The notes: generated by a model not told the origin, from the letters alone. A DNA stretch of 38,975 nt from an uncultured Prevotella sp. (GCA_900546345.1 URCI01000024.1:1-38975), one strand, 5' to 3'; shown: positions 1 through 7,571, counted from the stretch's first letter. A program made the numbers and translations.

Positions 1-84
1 GTGCTTGCTCTTGTGTCTGTGGTGCTTGCTCTTGTGTCTGTGGTGCTTGCTCTTGTGTCTGTGGTGCTTGCTCTTGCGCCTGCT
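1..84 (-). repeat. 21-bp coding tandem repeat (APQTQEQ)
   Basis: Three exact 21-bp units (1-63) and a fourth degenerate unit (64-84) are visible. The period is a multiple of three, so each unit adds the heptapeptide APQTQEQ to the large leftward protein. The array begins at base 1, so its full copy number is unknown. In-frame arrays of this type commonly change copy number by slippage. Confidence 0.9.
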
Positions 85-3000
85 CCCCATTCACCCCATT
101 AGACTCATTCACCCCATCGGTCCCATTGCCAGTATTCTGTTCGGTAGGGCTGGGTTCCGTAGGCTGCTGCTCTGCAGCGGCTTCATCTTGCGGAGTCTGC
201 ACCGTCTCCCCGTTAACCTCGGTCGTCATGCTTTGCAGCTCTTCTGGGCTAACAACCTGCATCTTCTTCCCGTTAACGGGGCTTTCGGTGTATATCTCCA
301 CACCGTCCTCGCCAACGCCGGTAACCTGTCCACGTACGGGCATGCCGCCGTTGTCGATGGTAAACGTATCATCGACTTGCCACTGATGAGGCTCTGACAT
401 ATCAGGAGCCACAACACTACCCGGATAAGTCGGTACTGTACCTTCTTCATCAGGCACGACGGTTCCGCCTTGGTCCAATATGCCTTGGTCGCCTTCCTGC
501 TCGGTTGGCTGCTCCTGTCCCTCGCTATCTTCTGCGCCCTGTTCCGTGCCTCGGCTTACAAGCCGAGGATCTAACCCTTGCTCCGCCTTCTGCATGTTGG
601 TATTGTCCACCATCTGCTGCAACGTGTTCACGTCCATAGGCACGACCTTGCCGTTCATACTCACGTTAACGGTGCCGTCGGGGTTCTGCACGGCTCCCGT
701 CTGACCGTCAGCTACGATGGTAGCCTCTATCTGCTGTCCGGTGTTGTCAGTAAGGGTATAGGTGTTGCCTGCGGTAAGATTGACCTTGCCGTTTATCTTG
801 TCAGCGGCTTCCTGCGCCTTGCTCTGCTGGATAGCGTCAATGGCTTGCTGCTTGGCCTGAGCACCGTCTATCGGCGTGTCAAGGGAGAATAGTTCATCAG
901 GAGAAATCATCTGAACCTTGCCGTCCTCATCGACAACGACAATACTCATGTCGCTCTTCTGCTTATCAACGCTCTTCCCGTCGTCGGTCATTACGACATT
1001 TCCGCTGGTGATATACACCTTCTTGTCAGTGCCGTCCGGGTTCTGCGCCTTCAGCGTCGCGGACTGAATAACGCCTTGGTCATTCGTACGGCTGTCATAG
1101 ATGGCTCCCGTCTGCTGAACCTCATCGTCTATATCATCCCTCACACGCTGCATCATGCCCTCATATTCCTGCTGGGCATTGACAACAGCCTGAGCCGCCT
1201 TGCGGTCATTTGCAGTGAAGTATGGGCTCCCGTCCTCTTTTTTGGCATCGAGTATTTGTTGTGCATTAGTATTCTCGCCAAAAATGCCGTCCAACTTCTG
1301 CTGAGCAGCTGCCAGTCTGTTCTTTGCATCGTTCATCGCCGCCGGGTCGGTGGTGTTGTAACCTTGCGTGTAGCTCTCGTTGGCTGTGTTCGTCTCCTTA
1401 TCGGTCATGCCGTTGCGAGTAGCTGCCTCCTGACCCATATTGTGCCCACGCATGATGATAAGCCGCTGGGCATAGTCCCACACGGCTTGCTTCTCTTGGT
1501 CGGAAAGCTCGTCATTGCTGAGCACGTTCTTCATCGTCTTACCGAAGTCCTCATTGGTAGTACCGTCAATCTCTTCCTTGATGGGTGCCCACTTGTCTGA
1601 CGTGAGCCTGAACGACGCTATCTTATCGGCATTGTCAAGCTTGTGCTGGTCTTGGTGGTACTGGACTGCCATTGCCGCCTTGTGTCCGCCCTGCATGGCC
1701 ATGGACGCACCGCCCATACCTGCCATTGAGAAAAGCATGCCGCCTACGATGTCAAGTTGCTGCCTGCCGTCAAGCAAGTCACTCATCTTGTTCCCACCGT
1801 CAAAAACGGCATGAAGGGGTATGCCTACCTCTTCCTCCATCACTTCTTGAGGATAACCGTTGAAGCCCGCCATCTTCATGTATTTGTTCACGCCCTGCAT
1901 GAAGTCGGTCTTGCCTACCTTGGTGAACCAGTTGCTCACCTTGCCAAGACCAACCTTGCTGAGGGCACTATTGGCAAACTTGCCAAGATGCATGTGTTCG
2001 CCAAGCATCTCAGTATAGTTCTCAATCGTGGAGTTCGCAACACCCTCATAGATGGAGCGCCCGAGGCTCTTACCGCCTTCCAACTTATAGTCGTCGGTCT
2101 TGGGGTCGTACACCACATCACCGGCATATCTCTTGCCTATGTCAGCACCTGTCTGAGCTGCCTGTACGGTCGTGGAGAGTGCAGCGGCTGCTCCAAGGTC
2201 GCCAAGCATCACACCGGTATTCTTCAACACGCTGCGTCCAAAATTACGAATCATGTTATTCGCACCCTCTTTGATGGCTATCTTCCGGGCCAGCTTCACA
2301 CCCATGCCTTCACCGGCCCTTGCCAGTCCACCGGTCACGCCTATGGCGTTGCCTGCCATGAACTGGAGTCCGTATGGCAACGCCTGAGCGGTTATCCTTG
2401 CCCAGCGATAGCCGTTGCCAAGGGCCTCTTCTGCCTTCTGAGCCGCCACACCGGCCTTATAGGTGTCCTCCATCATCATGCGCTCAGATGCTTTTTCCCT
2501 CTTTGTCTGAGCGGCTCCGGTCTTTGCCCTCAGCATTGCGGATGTAGTCAGCAAGTCCCTGTAGCCATTATCCCAGTTAGATGGGTCGAAGGCATAGTCA
2601 CGGAAACCACGCCACAGCCCGCCAAGGAATGTGCCGGTCTTTTCGTCCCGTGCTGCCTTCAGGTCTCTTATCTGCTCATCCACTTTCTTGCGGGCTGCCA
2701 ACAGATTGAGGTACTCGGTATCATTCATGCGCCCGTTGTTGTCGTTTGCGTTCATGGTGCTCACTGCACCACCACCGCCACGGGGAAGGTCTCGCCACCA
2801 TTTATCCTGATTTTCTGCATCGAGTTCCTTGCCACGTTGTTCCAAGAGCTTGTCAAGTCTGTCTGCCTCTGCATAGGCATTATTCAACTGCCCGGTCTCG
2901 CTCTGGTCATAGCGATACTGGTCCACGGCATTCTGCTCGGTGTCTGCCTCGGCTCTGTTGCCATACTCGTTGCCGCTCTCGGTCAAGTAGGTGTCGCCCG

Positions 3001-3556
3001 GCTGCTGCTCCGGAGCAACATCAAAAACGGGACGGGGCTTTGCTACGGTGCCGTTGGCATGCCGTCTGACTACCTTTGAGTTCTGACCCAAATGCACGGG
3101 TCGCACCTGCAACCCACGGTTGCCGTTGGCATAGTCCATCTGATTTCTCACACGCTGCAACCCGGCTGCGCTGTGGTGCACAATGTCTTGTGCGCTCTTG
3201 ATGAATGCCGCGCGCTGAGCCGCTGTCATGCCGCCGCCCTTTGCTTTTGGCTTTGGTCTGGGCTTTGGCTTGGGAGCTGGCTTTGGCTGAGGCTTAGGAG
3301 ACGGTGCCTGCGTGCGTTGCTGAGAATAGGACGGAGCAGGAGAAGGTGCAGCTGGCGTCTGCATCTTCTTCATGAAGTCCTCATAACTGTTGCCGATGTC
3401 GGCTCCATGCTCGGTCAGGAGGTCATAGACCTTCTTTCTGTTGGGGTAGTTGTCATTACCCGTGAAGCCTTTCTCAAACTCATCATAGCTCTGTGAGTAT
3501 CCGCCCTGCTGGAGAGTGGAGTACAACTTTTGAAGTTTACCTTTATCTAATGGCAT
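1..3556 (-). CDS. Giant phage-type internal virion/ejection protein, partial (C-terminus off window)
   Basis: An open frame reads leftward from ATG at 3556 through the window edge without a stop that I could find, giving at least 1,184 residues. The first 60 residues carry a tyrosine/asparagine-rich motif (QSYDEFEKGF, then NRKKVYDLL) that I associate with giant proteins of Bacteroidales phages. Residues about 66-106 are a Pro/Lys hinge (PKPQPKPAPKPKPRPK). Two Gly/Ala-rich, weakly hydrophobic stretches lie near residues 396-420 and 603-623, as expected for a protein that inserts into or crosses a membrane. The C-terminal part is Gln/Asp/Thr-rich and ends in 7-residue repeats. It follows a 491-aa and a 159-aa gene in the same direction, which mirrors the small-medium-giant internal core protein order of T7-like phages. 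The Shine-Dalgarno sequence is weak. No catalytic motif is recognised; function is inferred from architecture and context only. Confidence 0.7.
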   Translation of the reverse strand, partial: MPLDKGKLQKLYSTLQQGGYSQSYDEFEKGFTGNDNYPNRKKVYDLLTEHGADIGNSYEDFMKKMQTPAAPSPAPSYSQQRTQAPSPKPQPKPAPKPKPRPKPKAKGGGMTAAQRAAFIKSAQDIVHHSAAGLQRVRNQMDYANGNRGLQVRPVHLGQNSKVVRRHANGTVAKPRPVFDVAPEQQPGDTYLTESGNEYGNRAEADTEQNAVDQYRYDQSETGQLNNAYAEADRLDKLLEQRGKELDAENQDKWWRDLPRGGGGAVSTMNANDNNGRMNDTEYLNLLAARKKVDEQIRDLKAARDEKTGTFLGGLWRGFRDYAFDPSNWDNGYRDLLTTSAMLRAKTGAAQTKREKASERMMMEDTYKAGVAAQKAEEALGNGYRWARITAQALPYGLQFMAGNAIGVTGGLARAGEGMGVKLARKIAIKEGANNMIRNFGRSVLKNTGVMLGDLGAAAALSTTVQAAQTGADIGKRYAGDVVYDPKTDDYKLEGGKSLGRSIYEGVANSTIENYTEMLGEHMHLGKFANSALSKVGLGKVSNWFTKVGKTDFMQGVNKYMKMAGFNGYPQEVMEEEVGIPLHAVFDGGNKMSDLLDGRQQLDIVGGMLFSMAGMGGASMAMQGGHKAAMAVQYHQDQHKLDNADKIASFRLTSDKWAPIKEEIDGTTNEDFGKTMKNVLSNDELSDQEKQAVWDYAQRLIIMRGHNMGQEAATRNGMTDKETNTANESYTQGYNTTDPAAMNDAKNRLAAAQQKLDGIFGENTNAQQILDAKKEDGSPYFTANDRKAAQAVVNAQQEYEGMMQRVRDDIDDEVQQTGAIYDSRTNDQGVIQSATLKAQNPDGTDKKVYITSGNVVMTDDGKSVDKQKSDMSIVVVDEDGKVQMISPDELFSLDTPIDGAQAKQQAIDAIQQSKAQEAADKINGKVNLTAGNTYTLTDNTGQQIEATIVADGQTGAVQNPDGTVNVSMNGKVVPMDVNTLQQMVDNTNMQKAEQGLDPRLVSRGTEQGAEDSEGQEQPTEQEGDQGILDQGGTVVPDEEGTVPTYPGSVVAPDMSEPHQWQVDDTFTIDNGGMPVRGQVTGVGEDGVEIYTESPVNGKKMQVVSPEELQSMTTEVNGETVQTPQDEAAAEQQPTEPSPTEQNTGNGTDGVNESNGVNGEQAQEQAPQTQEQAPQTQEQAPQTQEQA

Positions 3557-3584
3557 ATCTTATAGTCGTTTTGATGTGTAGTTA

Positions 3585-5060
3585 TTATAATTTAAGTCCT
3601 GATGCCCATTTGCCGCCCTTGGCACCACCGCCTTTATTGGCTGTTGTCGATTTCTTTGCAGGTGCAGACGGCTTACGTGAATGCCAACCACTACGAGATG
3701 TACGATGGGTACCAATTCCAACAGGCTTCCCGTCAGATCCAACCATATTACTGCTATTCGTGGCATAATCATCGACGTATGTTCCATTGAGCTTTGACTG
3801 TTGTATTGCTTCGCCCTCTGTTTTGGCATAATGGAGATTGCCGTTTTTGTCATACCATGGAATACGACCGCCGCTCCCTCCAGAAGTTCCGCTCTTGCCG
3901 CCAGACTTTCCGCTCTTGCCGCCAGACTTTCCGCCACTTCCAGTACGGTTAGCCTTATTTCTCAAGGCTTCCTTATAAGCTATTTCGGCTCTTGCTATAG
4001 CTTCCTTAATATCCAATCCACGATTAAGTGCATCTATCTTGGCTTCCAGGTATTTGACTTGTGCCTCATTCGTCTTGCCGATACCCTTAGCCTTTTCATT
4101 GTAGAGGTCAGTCATTGCCTGTATTCGTGCATTGATAATCTCCTGGGCCTTTGCCTTACGCTCTGCCTCGGATTTCTTGTAAGCCTCTGCAATGTCGGCA
4201 TTCTGCTGCTGTATGGCGTGAAGGTCGTCGGCTTGCTTGGCTTTGATGTATCCGTCCACGTAACGCTGCCTGTTCGCCTCACGCTCCTTCCGAAGGTTCG
4301 TCCAGTAGTTTTCAACACGCTCGCTATTCGTTTCCTTGTTCGGGTCGTACATGTTAGGGGCATACTGGGTAGTGAAGAAGAGGTTGCTCAGTGCCGATAT
4401 GCCGTCGCCGATGGCTGCGAAGAGACGCTCACGCTTCTCTTTCTTCCGCTCCTTCTCGAGCTCTTCTTTAGTCGGCTCCTTGTATGGCTCCATAGCCGCG
4501 AACATGTCAGCATACGACATCGCTGACTTCTTCTTACTGTCCTGCGGCTCGGTGTCCACCGCTGCTGCGTCCTTATCCTTGCCACCGTCGCTGTTACTGC
4601 CAGTTGGGGTAGTGGTGGTGTTACCAGTGGTGGAGGAATGAGTAGTGGTCTGCACGTTAGGTGTGAACACCGGCGACTTCTCAGGTGTCTGTCCATTCTG
4701 CTCGCGGCTGAAGTTCGTGAAGTCGTCCGCCACATTGCCCGTGCTGGCAGGCGCAGGAGTCTGCTGCGTCTGCTGCTGCCTGTGCTGCTCCACAACGTTG
4801 ATGGCGGCTTGTGTCGGGTCAGTAGCCTCAGCGGTCGTCACGGGCTTCTTGGGCTTAACGTCCTCGCCATTTCCAAAGTCTACCACACCTCGCGTACCAT
4901 CTGTAGGTGGCGGAGTGGGAGTGCCCGCCACGCTGGTGGAAGACTGTGCAGGTGCCGTACTGGTGCCTCCATCATTGCCAGTGGCAGTAGTGCCACCATT
5001 GCCCGGTGAGCCTTTTCCGCCGTTCAAAATATCATTGATTGTTACGTCTTTCTGTGCCAT
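3585..5060 (-). CDS. Phage-type medium internal virion protein, 491 aa
   Basis: The N-terminal 180 residues are low complexity, rich in Thr, Ser, Gly and Pro. Around residue 217 there is a short hydrophobic segment (GDGISALSNLFFTTQ) followed by a long charged, Ala/Lys/Glu-rich region (about 240-360) that looks coiled-coil. Residues about 368-395 are Gly/Ser/Lys repeats, and a basic Gly-rich tail ends the protein. There is no signal peptide or enzyme motif. The stop lies 28 bp before the start of the giant downstream gene, so the two are probably cotranscribed. I recognise the GDGISALSNL-type segment from uncharacterised proteins of Bacteroidales prophages. A role like T7 gp15 (middle ejection protein) is inferred from size, composition and gene order. 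It could instead be a scaffold or another structural protein. Confidence 0.65.
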   Translation of the reverse strand: MAQKDVTINDILNGGKGSPGNGGTTATGNDGGTSTAPAQSSTSVAGTPTPPPTDGTRGVVDFGNGEDVKPKKPVTTAEATDPTQAAINVVEQHRQQQTQQTPAPASTGNVADDFTNFSREQNGQTPEKSPVFTPNVQTTTHSSTTGNTTTTPTGSNSDGGKDKDAAAVDTEPQDSKKKSAMSYADMFAAMEPYKEPTKEELEKERKKEKRERLFAAIGDGISALSNLFFTTQYAPNMYDPNKETNSERVENYWTNLRKEREANRQRYVDGYIKAKQADDLHAIQQQNADIAEAYKKSEAERKAKAQEIINARIQAMTDLYNEKAKGIGKTNEAQVKYLEAKIDALNRGLDIKEAIARAEIAYKEALRNKANRTGSGGKSGGKSGKSGGKSGTSGGSGGRIPWYDKNGNLHYAKTEGEAIQQSKLNGTYVDDYATNSSNMVGSDGKPVGIGTHRTSRSGWHSRKPSAPAKKSTTANKGGGAKGGKWASGLKL

Positions 5061-5155
5061 TTGAAAAACAATTCTAATTCAATTCAAAAACAAATAAGGG
5101 CGAATTGTTTTCGTTTTGTTTCAGAATTGAATACGAAAACAATCCGCTTTGATTT
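5061..5155. repeat. Spacer with clustered AATTGTTTT-type motifs
   Basis: This 95-bp spacer between two leftward genes contains several copies of AACAATTC/GAATTGTTTT-like sequence on both strands (for example near 5068, 5102 and 5132). The same word recurs many times in the noncoding block at 6,165-6,530 but was not noticed elsewhere in the window, so it appears specific to the element. Confidence 0.6.
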
Positions 5156-5635
5156 TTACCACGGCATCTTGCTCGCTGCATTTGTAACGCCTTGCACAGC
5201 CTGACTGATATTGTCAGCCTTCTTCTGCTCAAGGTTGTTCAGCTGCTCTTGGAAGGCATTGTCGTTAGCCTGATAGGTCTGCTCTATCTCGTCCTTGCGT
5301 GCATCCGCCTGAGCGTTGATATAGCTCATCACGTTGCCCAAGGTCTCGTTAGCCTGAGCCTTTGCCTGCGCCACGCTCTCGTCTGTGCCACCGCCAACGG
5401 CGGCACTGCCTGCCGCAGCGTCTGTCTGACGTTTAAGCATGTCCTGCGTCTGACTGAGCACACGCTGAGCGTCAGCACGCTGGGTGGCATCCTCGTTATA
5501 CCGCTGGTCGTACCAGTCTTGGTTCTTTTTGCGCTGAGCCTCGATGTTGCGCTTCATCTTCTTTATCGCCTTGCTTGCGCTGATACCGCCGAAAACGGCA
5601 CCAGCTGCGCCTACTGCTGAGCCTATTAATCCCAT
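5156..5635 (-). CDS. Small phage-type internal virion protein, 159 aa
   Basis: The N-terminus (residues 1-22) is a Gly/Ala-rich hydrophobic segment of the kind seen in DNA pilot and internal core proteins. It is followed by a long charged helical region (KKMKRNIEAQRKKNQDWYD), a Gly/Ala stretch near residues 72-84, and a C-terminal Gln/Asn-rich helix. No enzyme motif is present. It is first in a leftward cluster of three genes of increasing size, starting from the divergent promoter region at 5,661. I recognise this kind of sequence from uncharacterised Bacteroidales prophage proteins. A T7 gp14-like or pilot protein role is an inference. Confidence 0.65.
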   Translation of the reverse strand: MGLIGSAVGAAGAVFGGISASKAIKKMKRNIEAQRKKNQDWYDQRYNEDATQRADAQRVLSQTQDMLKRQTDAAAGSAAVGGGTDESVAQAKAQANETLGNVMSYINAQADARKDEIEQTYQANDNAFQEQLNNLEQKKADNISQAVQGVTNAASKMPW

Positions 5636-5660
5636 ATCTGTATAAACTTAAATTTACGCT

Positions 5661-5668
5661 CAAAGGTA
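5661..5668 (-). promoter_or_regulatory. Leftward -7 box (TACCTTTG) for the structural gene cluster
   Basis: On the minus strand the sequence matches the Bacteroidetes -7 consensus TAnnTTTG exactly, about 26 bp before the ATG at 5635. The -33 element is weak. It lies back to back with the rightward box at 5,675-5,682. Confidence 0.55.
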
Positions 5669-5674
5669 AAGCAT

Positions 5675-5682
5675 TAACTTTG
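5675..5682 (+). promoter_or_regulatory. Rightward -7 box (TAACTTTG)
   Basis: Exact match to TAnnTTTG, 43 bp before the ATG at 5726. Only 6 bp separate it from the leftward -7 box, so polymerase cannot occupy both promoters at once. A TTTA sequence near 5653 is the only -33 candidate. Confidence 0.55.
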
Positions 5683-5725
5683 CACAACGAGTTTAACTTT
5701 ATACGCTAATATAACTTATACGCTG

Positions 5726-6064
5726 ATGAAAGGTAAGAAAACAGGTGGACGCACAAAGGGCACGCCAAACAAGGACACGCCGCAGAAGAAAGCTATCAAG
5801 GCTATTCTTCGCGACCATTCCCTTGCCTACATCACACCCCACGATGTCGTCGACGAAGAGACAGGAGAGCACTCTATGCTCTCACAGCTGGACATGGACC
5901 TCGCAATGATGAAGGCCGCTGAACGGGCACAAATCGAAGTAAAGCTCATGGAGTTCCACACGCCGAAGATGCAGAGTACCTCCGTCGATGTCAACATGCC
6001 CGACACAAAGGTAACCATCGAAGACAAGCTTATCAAGCTCTCACAAGAGCCCGAAGAAGAATAA
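5726..6064 (+). CDS. Small phage-type protein with GGRxKGTPNK N-terminus, 112 aa
   Basis: The first 20 residues are strongly basic, with the GGRTKGTPNK motif found at the start of many small phage and mobile-element proteins, some of which are annotated near terminase genes. The remainder is mixed helical with an acidic C-terminus (QEPEEE). It has its own promoter and a strong tandem-hairpin terminator, so it is a single-gene unit transcribed away from the structural cluster. It may be a terminase-small-subunit-like or DNA-binding protein, but the sequence does not settle this. Confidence 0.65.
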   Translation: MKGKKTGGRTKGTPNKDTPQKKAIKAILRDHSLAYITPHDVVDEETGEHSMLSQLDMDLAMMKAAERAQIEVKLMEFHTPKMQSTSVDVNMPDTKVTIEDKLIKLSQEPEEE

Positions 6065-6078
6065 CTCTTTCCTTCCCC

Positions 6079-6151
6079 AGACGGAAGTCTTACCCCCATC
6101 TACTTCCGTCTACTTATAGAGGACAGCCATCACCCGGCTGCCCTCTTTTTT
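6079..6151 (+). terminator. Tandem hairpins with T-tract after the 112-aa gene
   Basis: The first hairpin has a perfect 10-bp stem (6079-6088 with 6102-6111, AGACGGAAGT/ACTTCCGTCT). The second has a 10-bp stem with one mismatch (6119-6128 with 6136-6145) followed directly by six T residues. The second is a classic intrinsic terminator. Confidence 0.85.
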
Positions 6152-6534
6152 ATGTCCTTATCAAGGCAAAAACAATTCCAAAATCAATTCTAAAACAATT
6201 CCGCTCGAATTGTTTTTAACTTCGCTTGATTATCAGCAAGTTACAAATGTGAAGTGAAACAGAGTTGAACAAAAACGTTTCAACTCTGTGTCAAAAGGTG
6301 AAAACAAATAGCAAACAATTGTTTTATAATTGAATGCGAATTGTTTTTCAATTCCAAAACAAAACAAAAACAATTCGTGCGTTTTTGTTTTTAACTTCTT
6401 CTGATTATCAGCAAGTTACAAAGACAGAGTGAAACAAACATGAAAAATAAACGAAAACAATTCGTGCGTTTTTGTTTTCACTTCTGCGTCAAAACATGAA
6501 AACAAATCGGCTCGAATTGTTTTTGAATTGTTTT
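6152..6534. repeat. Repeat-dense noncoding block of the element
   Basis: No gene is visible here. The 21-bp sequence TGATTATCAGCAAGTTACAAA occurs exactly at 6228-6248 and 6402-6422, inside longer similar flanks. A second duplicated word, about 25 bp and centred on CAATTCGTGCGTTTTTG, occurs near 6366-6391 and 6455-6480. Many GAATTGTTTT/AAAACAATTC copies lie on both strands. A perfect 11-bp hairpin (6259-6269 with 6279-6289, ACAGAGTTGAA/TTCAACTCTGT) has no T-tract. The layout suits an origin, a packaging site or a multi-site regulator, but nothing here decides which. Confidence 0.7.
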
Positions 6535-6654
6535 TCACCATCATCACCACCGTCTCTCGCGCGCGTACGTGTTATTATTTATATTTTAAGAATAATATTA
6601 TATTAATAATTATCTTAGTTGATGATGATGGTGATACGCGTGCGCGTGAGAGAC
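6535..6654. repeat. Crossed inverted-repeat pair around an AT-rich core
   Basis: Block A (6535-6546, TCACCATCATCA) is the exact reverse complement of 6623-6634. Block B (6552-6570, beginning GTCTCTCGCGCG) matches the reverse complement of 6636-6654 at 15 of 19 positions. The order is A-B-core-A'-B', so the two pairings cross and cannot form one nested hairpin. The core (about 6571-6620) is almost entirely A and T. Confidence 0.75.
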
Positions 6655-6681
6655 TAAACGAAAGTTATTGATTATATTTTA

Positions 6682-6761
6682 GGTATATACCTTTATTAAC
6701 AGTCCTTTAATTTTTGTTAACTAAATAATTTTGGTATATACCTAAATTATGAGTACCTTTG
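6682..6761 (+). promoter_or_regulatory. Promoter overlapped by a duplicated GGTATATACC operator
   Basis: TTTG at 6730-6733 and TACCTTTG at 6754-6761, spaced 20 bp, form a good Bacteroidetes promoter. The perfect 10-bp palindrome GGTATATACC occupies 6733-6742 between the two boxes and recurs at 6682-6691, 51 bp upstream. This is the layout of a repressed promoter with two operator sites, and it would control the 177-aa gene and probably the small regulator gene behind it. Confidence 0.7.
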
Positions 6762-6819
6762 CAGCAGATAAAACAAAGTAACCTTTCAGCCCTCGACATC
6801 ACGGTCAAGTCAAACAACA

Positions 6820-7353
6820 ATGAAAGCAAATGCAATCAACAACGAGTACGCACTTCAGGTTCTTCAAGAGAACTATGAGAACTATCGTAAGAATGGTGAA
6901 GCTGACGACCCCACAACGCTTCGAGAGTATGTAGTTGCGCAGTCAGAGACAGACCCCGGCTTCTTTCGTTGGCTCTTCAACAGTGAGGACGTTGCTGACT
7001 TCGGCACCAACCTCACCGACGAGCAGAAGGAGGAATACAGAGACTTCCTCGACATACTCGGTCCGAGAACATACACGTCCATCAACGACGATGCCAAGAC
7101 CATGAACGAGTTTCGCGAGAAGATTCTGAGCGACCGAAACTATTGCTTCGGATGGTGCTATACGTGGAACGCTGATCCCGGGTGTCTTGAAGATGACGCA
7201 AGCATCGAAGAGTTCCGCAAAGAGATTGAGAACAATGCCATCTGCGAGATTACAGACCCGGAAGACAGAGAAACTGCCCTTCAGCAGCTCGATGCGGACA
7301 CCTACGACGGTCCCGTGTATCGTGCAGGCGGTGTGACGTTCATTGCAAACTAA
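6820..7353 (+). CDS. Acidic 177-aa protein of the element, unknown function
   Basis: I do not recognise a family. The protein has about 39 Asp/Glu against 16 Lys/Arg, so it is strongly acidic throughout, with aromatic clusters (FFRWLF; YCFGWCYTW) and four cysteines in the second half. There is no signal peptide or transmembrane segment. It is the first gene after the operator-bearing promoter at 6,682-6,761, with a leader of about 50 nt, and is followed by the small DNA-binding-like gene at 7,404. The acidity would fit a DNA mimic or anti-defence protein, but that is only a suggestion from charge and context. Confidence 0.75.
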   Translation: MKANAINNEYALQVLQENYENYRKNGEADDPTTLREYVVAQSETDPGFFRWLFNSEDVADFGTNLTDEQKEEYRDFLDILGPRTYTSINDDAKTMNEFREKILSDRNYCFGWCYTWNADPGCLEDDASIEEFRKEIENNAICEITDPEDRETALQQLDADTYDGPVYRAGGVTFIAN

Positions 7354-7366
7354 TTTCCTCTCATGT

Positions 7367-7389
7367 GGGTGGGTTGTTCGCACCCGCCC
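7367..7389 (+). other. Intergenic hairpin without T-tract
   Basis: An 8-bp stem (GGGTGGGT, 7367-7374, pairing with ACCCGCCC, 7382-7389, with one G-T pair) and a 7-nt loop lies between the 177-aa gene and the small regulator gene. No T-run follows, so it may tune mRNA stability or partially block read-through rather than terminate. Confidence 0.45.
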
Positions 7390-7403
7390 TTAACAATGCT
7401 ATT

Positions 7404-7571
7404 ATGATGGACCAAAAGAAACGTCCGGTAGGCAGACCGTCTACCGGAATGAAGGGGATTTATGTTAAGCTTCGTGGCTCTTTAGTTGAGCCACTTAGCA
7501 AAGTGAGTAACCGCAATGGCTTCATCAATGAAGCCATTTTAGAGAAATTGAGCAATGATGGATTGATATAA
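7404..7571 (+). CDS. Small probable ribbon-helix-helix DNA-binding protein, 55 aa
   Basis: The likely start is ATG 7404 or the adjacent 7407. An upstream ATG at 7365 would place the hairpin inside the gene and add an untypical N-terminus. The protein begins with a basic arm containing VGRPSTG, then a beta-strand-like segment (GIYVKL) and two short helices (LVEPLSKVSN; GFINEAILEKL), which is the pattern of Arc/CopG-type ribbon-helix-helix proteins. These bind short palindromes as dimers, and such a site lies at the promoter upstream (6,733-6,742), so autoregulation is plausible. It converges on the integrase gene with a 10-bp gap. Confidence 0.6.
   Translation: MMDQKKRPVGRPSTGMKGIYVKLRGSLVEPLSKVSNRNGFINEAILEKLSNDGLI

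Noticed and set aside
1757..3079. Long rightward open frame of 440 codons
   Set aside because: It lies entirely opposite the giant leftward gene, lacks a start signal and has Cys/His-rich composition typical of antisense frames.
3801..5064. Several rightward open frames rich in Leu, Ser and Cys
   Set aside because: They mirror the Ser/Thr/Gly-rich low-complexity coding sequence of the 491-aa leftward gene.
5156..5635. Microvirus (gokushovirus/alpavirus-type) pilot protein and thus an integrated microvirus
   Set aside because: The N-terminus is similar in style, but the adjacent genes are far too large for a roughly 6-kb microvirus genome.
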